Below, one piece after another: positions 59,908 through 64,000 of a stretch of 64,000 bases of DNA. Source of the stretch: JALYNX01 sp963749415 (GTDB lineage Bacteria; Actinomycetota; Acidimicrobiia; Spongiisociales; ZC4RG35); NCBI GenBank assembly GCA_963749415.1, contig CAVVMG010000001.1:1674001-1738000 (forward strand), given 5' to 3'. The notes beneath the pieces were generated by a model. That model saw nothing but the letters and a program-made list of their open reading frames with translations. It did not search any database and had not been told where the DNA came from. A program made the position numbers and the translations under genes. Position 1 is the first letter of the stretch, and every line of letters starts with the position of its first letter.

Positions 59908-61242
59908 GTGTTCGACACCCTGACCAGCCGCTTCGACGGCGTCTTCGGCTCCCTGCGAGCCAAGGGCCGGCTGTCCGAGAAGGACATCGACGAGGCCCTG
60001 CGTGAGGTGCGGCTGGCACTCCTCGAGGCCGACGTCAACGTCACTGTCGTCAAGTCCTTCCTGGCGCGGGTCAAGGATCGGGCGCTTGGTGAGGACGTTG
60101 CGAAATCGCTCACCCCCGGTCAGCAGGTGATCAAGATCGTCCACGAGGAACTGGTCACCACCCTCGGCTCCGAGGCGGCAGGCCTGGTGCGGGCGGCGCC
60201 ACCCCTCACCATTCTGATGGTCGGGCTCCAGGGCTCGGGCAAGACCACAACTGCGGCCAAGCTGGCCGGCCATCTCAAGTCCCAGGGGAAGAAGCCGCTC
60301 CTGGTGGCCGCCGACCTGCAGCGGCCGGCCGCGATCGATCAGTTGGAGACCCTGGGCAGCCGGCTCGACATCCCGGTGTATGCCGACCGCAAGGGCAGGC
60401 CTGACAAGTTGGTGAAGGCCGCCCTCAAGGACGCGGTGCGCACCGGTCGCGACGCGGTCATCGTCGACACCGCGGGCCGACTGCAAATCGATGCTCAGCT
60501 GATGAAAGAGCTCGCCGAAGTCCGCAAGGCGGCCGACCCCGACGAAGTCCTCCTCGTGGTCGACGCCATGACCGGTCAGGACGCAGTCAATGTCGCCAAT
60601 GGGTTCCAGCAACAGATCGGGCTCACCGGCGTGATCCTGTCCAAGCTCGACGGCGACGCCAGGGGAGGGGCGGCGATCTCGGTCCGGGAGGTCACCGGGG
60701 CGCCGGTCAAGTTCGCCGGTGTCGGGGAGGGCCTGGAAGACCTCGAGCCTTTCTACCCCGACCGAATGGCATCCCGGATCCTGGGAATGGGCGACGTCCT
60801 CACCCTGATCGAGAAGGCGGAGGCCACCTTCGACCAGGTCGAGGCGGAGAAGACGGCGAAGAAGCTGGAGAAGGGGCAGTTCACCTTGGAAGACTTCCTC
60901 GCCCAGTTCCAGCAAATGAAGCGGATGGGGCCTCTGAAGGACATCCTTGCTATGATTCCCGGCTCCGGATCGCTCCTTCGTGACGTCGATGTCGACGACC
61001 GCGATCTACGACGGGTCGAGGCAATCATCCAGTCCATGACCCCCGAGGAGCGCCGGAACCCAAAGATCATCGGCGGAAGCCGCAAGCGGCGGATCGCGTC
61101 CGGCTCGGGCAGCAGGCCCCAGGACGTGAATCGCCTCCTCAAGCAGTTCGCCGACGCTCAGAAGATGATGAAGACGCTGGCCGGAGGCAAGGGAGCCCCT
61201 TCCCTTCAGGGACTCTTGTCGGCGCAGCGAACCAAGAGGTGA
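59908..61242 (+). CDS. ffh: signal recognition particle protein Ffh
   Basis: Ffh binds signal sequences and SRP RNA and targets ribosomes to FtsY. The 444-residue protein has the N/G domain (FDTLTSRFDGVFGSLRAKG, GLQGSGKTTTAAKLA, DTAGRLQIDAQLM, SKLDGDARGGAA) and a Met-rich M domain (MKRMGPLKDILAMIPG, QSMTPEERRNPKII). GTG 59908 gives the family's standard N terminus. Confidence 0.96.
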   Translation: MFDTLTSRFDGVFGSLRAKGRLSEKDIDEALREVRLALLEADVNVTVVKSFLARVKDRALGEDVAKSLTPGQQVIKIVHEELVTTLGSEAAGLVRAAPPLTILMVGLQGSGKTTTAAKLAGHLKSQGKKPLLVAADLQRPAAIDQLETLGSRLDIPVYADRKGRPDKLVKAALKDAVRTGRDAVIVDTAGRLQIDAQLMKELAEVRKAADPDEVLLVVDAMTGQDAVNVANGFQQQIGLTGVILSKLDGDARGGAAISVREVTGAPVKFAGVGEGLEDLEPFYPDRMASRILGMGDVLTLIEKAEATFDQVEAEKTAKKLEKGQFTLEDFLAQFQQMKRMGPLKDILAMIPGSGSLLRDVDVDDRDLRRVEAIIQSMTPEERRNPKIIGGSRKRRIASGSGSRPQDVNRLLKQFADAQKMMKTLAGGKGAPSLQGLLSAQRTKR

Positions 61243-61246
61243 GTCG

Positions 61247-61741
61247 ATGGCCGTGAAGATGAGGTTGATCCGGATGGGCAAGAAGAAGTCGCCCACCTAC
61301 CGGGTAGTGGTCGTGGATGGGCGTTCTCCCCGGGATGGGCGCTACATCGAGCAGATCGGGCGCTATGACCCCCGCCAGGACCCGTCCCTGGTCGAGATCG
61401 ACAACGAGAAGGCCACCGAGTGGCTGCGAAAGGGTGCTCAGCCCACCGAGGCCGTCGAGAAGTTGCTCAACATCTCCGGTGCCATCAGCACGATGAAGGT
61501 GAAGCGGGGCCAGATCCACACCGTGAGCGCAGCGGCCCAGGCCACGGCCGAGGAGCCTGAGGCTCCTCGAGCCCCGACTCACGAGGAGGCGCTCGCTGCT
61601 CAGACGGAGGCCGTCGAGCCGCCGGCGGAAGCAGTGCCGACGGTGGAAGCAGCGCCGACGGTCGACCTCGAAGGCGAGTCGACCGCCGAGGAGCCTTCTG
61701 ATGAGGCCATCGCCGCCGACGTCTCGGCAGAGGAGGAATGA
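61247..61741 (+). CDS. rpsP: 30S ribosomal protein S16 with long acidic tail
   Basis: Residues 1-85 are S16 (AVKMRLIRMGKKKSPTYRVV, GRYIEQIGRYDPRQDPSLVE). Residues 86-164 are an Ala/Glu/Pro-rich low-complexity tail. Extended S16 proteins occur in actinobacteria, but 80 extra residues is at the long end. The gene follows ffh and overlaps khpA by 4 bases. Confidence 0.94.
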   Translation: MAVKMRLIRMGKKKSPTYRVVVVDGRSPRDGRYIEQIGRYDPRQDPSLVEIDNEKATEWLRKGAQPTEAVEKLLNISGAISTMKVKRGQIHTVSAAAQATAEEPEAPRAPTHEEALAAQTEAVEPPAEAVPTVEAAPTVDLEGESTAEEPSDEAIAADVSAEEE

Positions 61742-61995
61742 CCTTGGCCAAGGGAGAGATCGTCGAGCGGGTTGTCACATATGTCGTGAAGAGCATTGTC
61801 GAGGAGCCCGATGAGGTCTCGGTCACAATGGTCGAGCAAGGGCCGGACGAGCTCATCGCCGAGGTGCGCACGGCCAAGTCCGATATGGGCCGGGTGATCG
61901 GTCGCCGGGGTCGGGTCGCCAAGGCGATCCGAGCCGCCGCCGGGGCCGCCGCCGATGAAGAGGGGATCACCGCTGACGTCGAGTTCGTCGACTGA
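61738..61995 (+). CDS. khpA: KH-domain RNA-binding protein KhpA
   Basis: The 85-residue protein has a KH domain with the GxxG loop GRRG (RVIGRRGRVAKAIRAAAGAA). KhpA binds RNA and, with KhpB, affects growth and cell size in other bacteria. It sits between rpsP and rimM, the conserved location. Confidence 0.92.
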   Translation: MTLAKGEIVERVVTYVVKSIVEEPDEVSVTMVEQGPDELIAEVRTAKSDMGRVIGRRGRVAKAIRAAAGAAADEEGITADVEFVD

Positions 61996-62482
61996 AGGTG
62001 GCCAGGTCCGGGTCGGCAGGCTGGGCCGTCCCCATGGTCTGGAGGGTTTCCTCGGGCTCTACGTCGAGCCGGAAGACATTGTCCACTTCGAAACCGGAGC
62101 CACCGTCCTCATCGAGGGGGATCCTCATGTCGTCAAGGCGGTTCGCCGCGTCGACCGGGGATTTCAGGTCGCATTCGAAGGAGTGGATCGCACAGCGGCC
62201 GAAGGTCTCAGAGGGTCGAGTGTTTCGGTCGAGCATCGACGATCCCTCGGGGAGGGCGAGTACTGGCCGGAGACGCTGATCGGGCTCGAGGTAAGGGGAA
62301 AGGACGGCGGACGGCTGGGCACGGTGGCCGGAGTCATCGCCGGAGTAGCCCAGGACAGATTGGTCATCGAGTCCAACAGCGCCAGCTTCGAGATCCCTTT
62401 CGTCGACGACCTGGTTCCGGTTGTGGATGCCGACTCCGGCTACATCGAGATCGTGGACCTGCCCGGGCTCATTGAGCCGTGA
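61955..62482 (+). CDS. rimM: ribosome maturation factor RimM
   Basis: RimM helps 30S assembly. The recognisable part begins QVRVGRLGRPHGLEGFLGL and ends VVDADSGYIEIVDLPGL, including a PRC-barrel (EYWPETLIGLEVRG, VPVVDADS). The start is unclear. ATG 61955 lies inside khpA and adds a Ser-rich stretch. GTG 61998 would be ideal if one more C followed (GTGGCCC), suggesting a lost base at a C run. The 3' end overlaps the lipoprotein gene. Confidence 0.85.
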   Translation: MKRGSPLTSSSSTEGGQVRVGRLGRPHGLEGFLGLYVEPEDIVHFETGATVLIEGDPHVVKAVRRVDRGFQVAFEGVDRTAAEGLRGSSVSVEHRRSLGEGEYWPETLIGLEVRGKDGGRLGTVAGVIAGVAQDRLVIESNSASFEIPFVDDLVPVVDADSGYIEIVDLPGLIEP

Positions 62483-63338
62483 CCACAACAGTGACCCCTT
62501 CCAACGACCCGTTCGCGGGCGCCTCCTCCCCGACGAACAAAGACGAGGGGCCCACGGGCAGCTCAACCGAGGTTCGGAACTCACCCCACGTGTCGATCCA
62601 GTCGGCGGCCTGGGTTGTGCTCGTGACGCTCTCCCCATCGCTGGTCGCGATCACCACAACCGTGCCCTCGAACGTTCGCGCATAGCCGCTGACTTCGACG
62701 ATGCGATCGGTCTCCGCACCCGGTGATGGTTCCAGGACCACCACGTTCTCGGCGATCGTCGCCGCGCCTGTGAAGGGCTGGATCCCCAGCTGCAGCTCCA
62801 CGTTCAAAGCCGCCGGCGAGTTGTCGACGAAGGCTCGAGCCAATGCCGGCGAGCTCAGATGGAGGTCGACGAACATCCCACTGTCGAGCGCTCTCACCAC
62901 ATACAGCCTGTCGACCAGAGTGGTTTCCACCAGCTGATCGGCGAGAACTGTGGTGTCGAGGCCAAGGTGGATCCGGAGGATCCGGCCCGACGCGAGGAAC
63001 TCGACAGCCACCGATGGGGGAGTCGTGGCCGGGGCGCCCTCATCGGTTTCGAAGTCGAGCTGGAAGCGCTCGCAGCCGCCGGCCTCCTGCCAGCTGATGA
63101 GCCCCAGGATGCTGGTGTCGGACGTGGGCTGGTCGACGCGCACCACCTGACCGCTCTCCACGAAGTCGACCTCCTCCGGGCAGCCGTTGGAGGCGACCGA
63201 AGTCGTCGGTGCGGCCCCGTTCGTCGACGTCACGGGCGCTGTAGTCGAAGTGGTGTTGGCCGGCGCGGTTGTCGTCGGCCCGGTGAGACCGGTGCAAGCC
63301 GTCACCAAGACCAGGGTGAGGAGCGCCGGGGATCGCAT
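62469..63338 (-). CDS. lipoprotein with AMIN-like and Gmad2 domains
   Basis: The 289-residue protein has a lipoprotein signal (RSPALLTLVLVTAC, lipobox LVTAC) and a Thr/Ser/Ala-rich linker (about 20-55). Next comes an AMIN-like region (FQLDFETDEG, VDLHLSSPALARAF), and a C-terminal Gmad2-type immunoglobulin-like domain (VVLEPSPGAETDRIVEVSGYA, TWGEFRTSVELP) completes it. It is probably exposed on the outer face of the membrane. The function is unknown. ATG 63338 is preferred over upstream codons because it starts the signal peptide. Confidence 0.85.
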   Translation of the reverse strand: MRSPALLTLVLVTACTGLTGPTTTAPANTTSTTAPVTSTNGAAPTTSVASNGCPEEVDFVESGQVVRVDQPTSDTSILGLISWQEAGGCERFQLDFETDEGAPATTPPSVAVEFLASGRILRIHLGLDTTVLADQLVETTLVDRLYVVRALDSGMFVDLHLSSPALARAFVDNSPAALNVELQLGIQPFTGAATIAENVVVLEPSPGAETDRIVEVSGYARTFEGTVVVIATSDGESVTSTTQAADWIDTWGEFRTSVELPVGPSSLFVGEEAPANGSLEGVTVVVTAQ

Positions 63339-63399
63339 GTTCGACAGGGTATGACTGGCGGTACATTTGATCGAGCAATCAAGAGCCAGGAGTCGACTG

Positions 63400-64000
63400 A
63401 TGACCGAGGCCGTGATCGTGGCCACAGCCCGCACCCCGATCGGACGGGCCTACAAAGGATCGCTCGTCGACGTCAGGGCGGACGACATGGCCGGATTTGC
63501 CATCAATGCCGTGATGGGCAAGGTTCCAGAGGTCGACCGGGCCTCCGTGGTCGACGTCATGGTCGGGTGCGGCCTGACCCACCACGAGCAGGGATACAAC
63601 CTGGCCCGGCCCGCGTCGTTGCTCGGGGGAATGCCGGCCAGCGTCCCGGCGACCACTGTCAACCGCTTCTGCGCGTCATCGCTGCAAACGATCCGGATGG
63701 CCTTCCATGCGATCAGCCGGGGTGAGGGGGAGGTCTACGTCGCTGCCGGCTCCGAATCGACGACGCGGACCTACGGCAAGGCGATCGACAGTGAGGACCT
63801 CAACCCGCGGTTCACCGACGAAGGACGCAATGACTTCATCAACAGCGTCTACATCCCGATGGGAAACACTGCTGAGAACGTCGCGGAGCGGTACGGGATC
63901 ACCAGGCAGCGGATGGACGAGTTCGCCAAACGGTCCCAGGATCTCGCCGTCGAGTCCCAAAAGAATGGATTCTTCGATTGGGAGATAACCCCGATCGAGG
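63400..64000 (+). CDS. acetyl-CoA acetyltransferase (thiolase), 3' end beyond window
   Basis: Thiolases join or split acetyl-CoA units in beta-oxidation or polyester synthesis. The visible 200 codons begin MTEAVIVATARTPIGRAYKG and carry the nucleophilic Cys in VNRFCASSLQTIRMA and AGSESTTR. The closing motif region (NMHGG, CGG) is outside the window. CAGGAG lies 9 bases before ATG 63400. EtfBA and acyl-CoA synthetase genes elsewhere in the window fit a fatty-acid-degrading cell. Confidence 0.92.
   Translation, partial: MTEAVIVATARTPIGRAYKGSLVDVRADDMAGFAINAVMGKVPEVDRASVVDVMVGCGLTHHEQGYNLARPASLLGGMPASVPATTVNRFCASSLQTIRMAFHAISRGEGEVYVAAGSESTTRTYGKAIDSEDLNPRFTDEGRNDFINSVYIPMGNTAENVAERYGITRQRMDEFAKRSQDLAVESQKNGFFDWEITPIE

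Noticed and set aside
1..64000. tRNA, rRNA, insertion sequence or prophage
   Set aside because: No T-loop/acceptor pattern, rRNA core, transposase, integrase or attachment-site duplication was found by reading both strands.

Overview
The window is a chromosomal segment of a high-GC actinobacterium, most likely from the class Acidimicrobiia (Actinomycetota). The lineage call rests on actinobacterial gene order (rsmD-coaD-yceD-rpmF-plsX-rnc, mutM-acyP-smc-ftsY, ffh-rpsP-khpA-rimM), an InhA-like enoyl-ACP reductase, DUF3052 and stand-alone Lrp-domain proteins, and on many promoters of the form TANNNT followed six bases later by ATG or GTG, which implies leaderless mRNAs. No mobile element, CRISPR array, rRNA or tRNA was found.

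Layout. 1-3605: a UvrD-family helicase (cut by the window edge), Glu/Leu-type dehydrogenase and a RecB-family nuclease. 3606-4456: an 850-base non-coding stretch crowded with hairpins, most of them with UUCG loops. 4457-8376: PH/SHOCT protein, acyl-CoA synthetase (both frameshifted), small proteins, fabI. 8373-14883: sensor histidine kinase; hydrolase/MurF-like/Ddl-like operon; Lrp-domain protein; PNPOx-fold protein; cold-shock protein; rpmB. 15026-27940: housekeeping block from recG to cdd. 27944-32639: DUF3052, frameshifted flavin-fold protein, etfBA, thymidine phosphorylase, TetR regulator. 32685-34730: membrane Mo-cofactor oxidoreductase and a sulfurtransferase preceded by a Cys-rich leader peptide. 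34727-38008: arginine operon of the Xanthomonas type (acetylornithine carbamoyltransferase, NAGS/NAGK fusion, argC). 38050-44417: CYTH protein, rhodanese-E1 fusion, SIMPL protein, ATL, upp, ppc. 44485-58834: aerobic CO dehydrogenase locus. 58925-64000: a decayed flavodoxin-like gene, DUF2087 protein, ffh-rpsP-khpA-rimM, a lipoprotein and the start of a thiolase.

The dominant accessory theme is CO oxidation. A minus-strand operon encodes coxD-coxE-xdhC-hypothetical-coxM-coxS-coxL-coxF(YHS)-coxG and then five small one-helix membrane proteins. A plus-strand operon converging on it carries another xdhC, a second coxD/coxE pair and small unknowns. CoxL has the form I active-site motif AYRCSFR, so it is a true CO dehydrogenase. 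The rhodanese-E1 protein and the sulfite-oxidase-fold enzyme elsewhere in the window also belong to molybdenum/sulfur metabolism.

Caution: five genes are interrupted by single-base shifts (near 4975, 6300, 28733, 56540 and 59063), several at short homopolymers. A sixth may affect the start of rimM. This suggests residual indel errors in the assembly, although true mutations cannot be excluded from the sequence alone.
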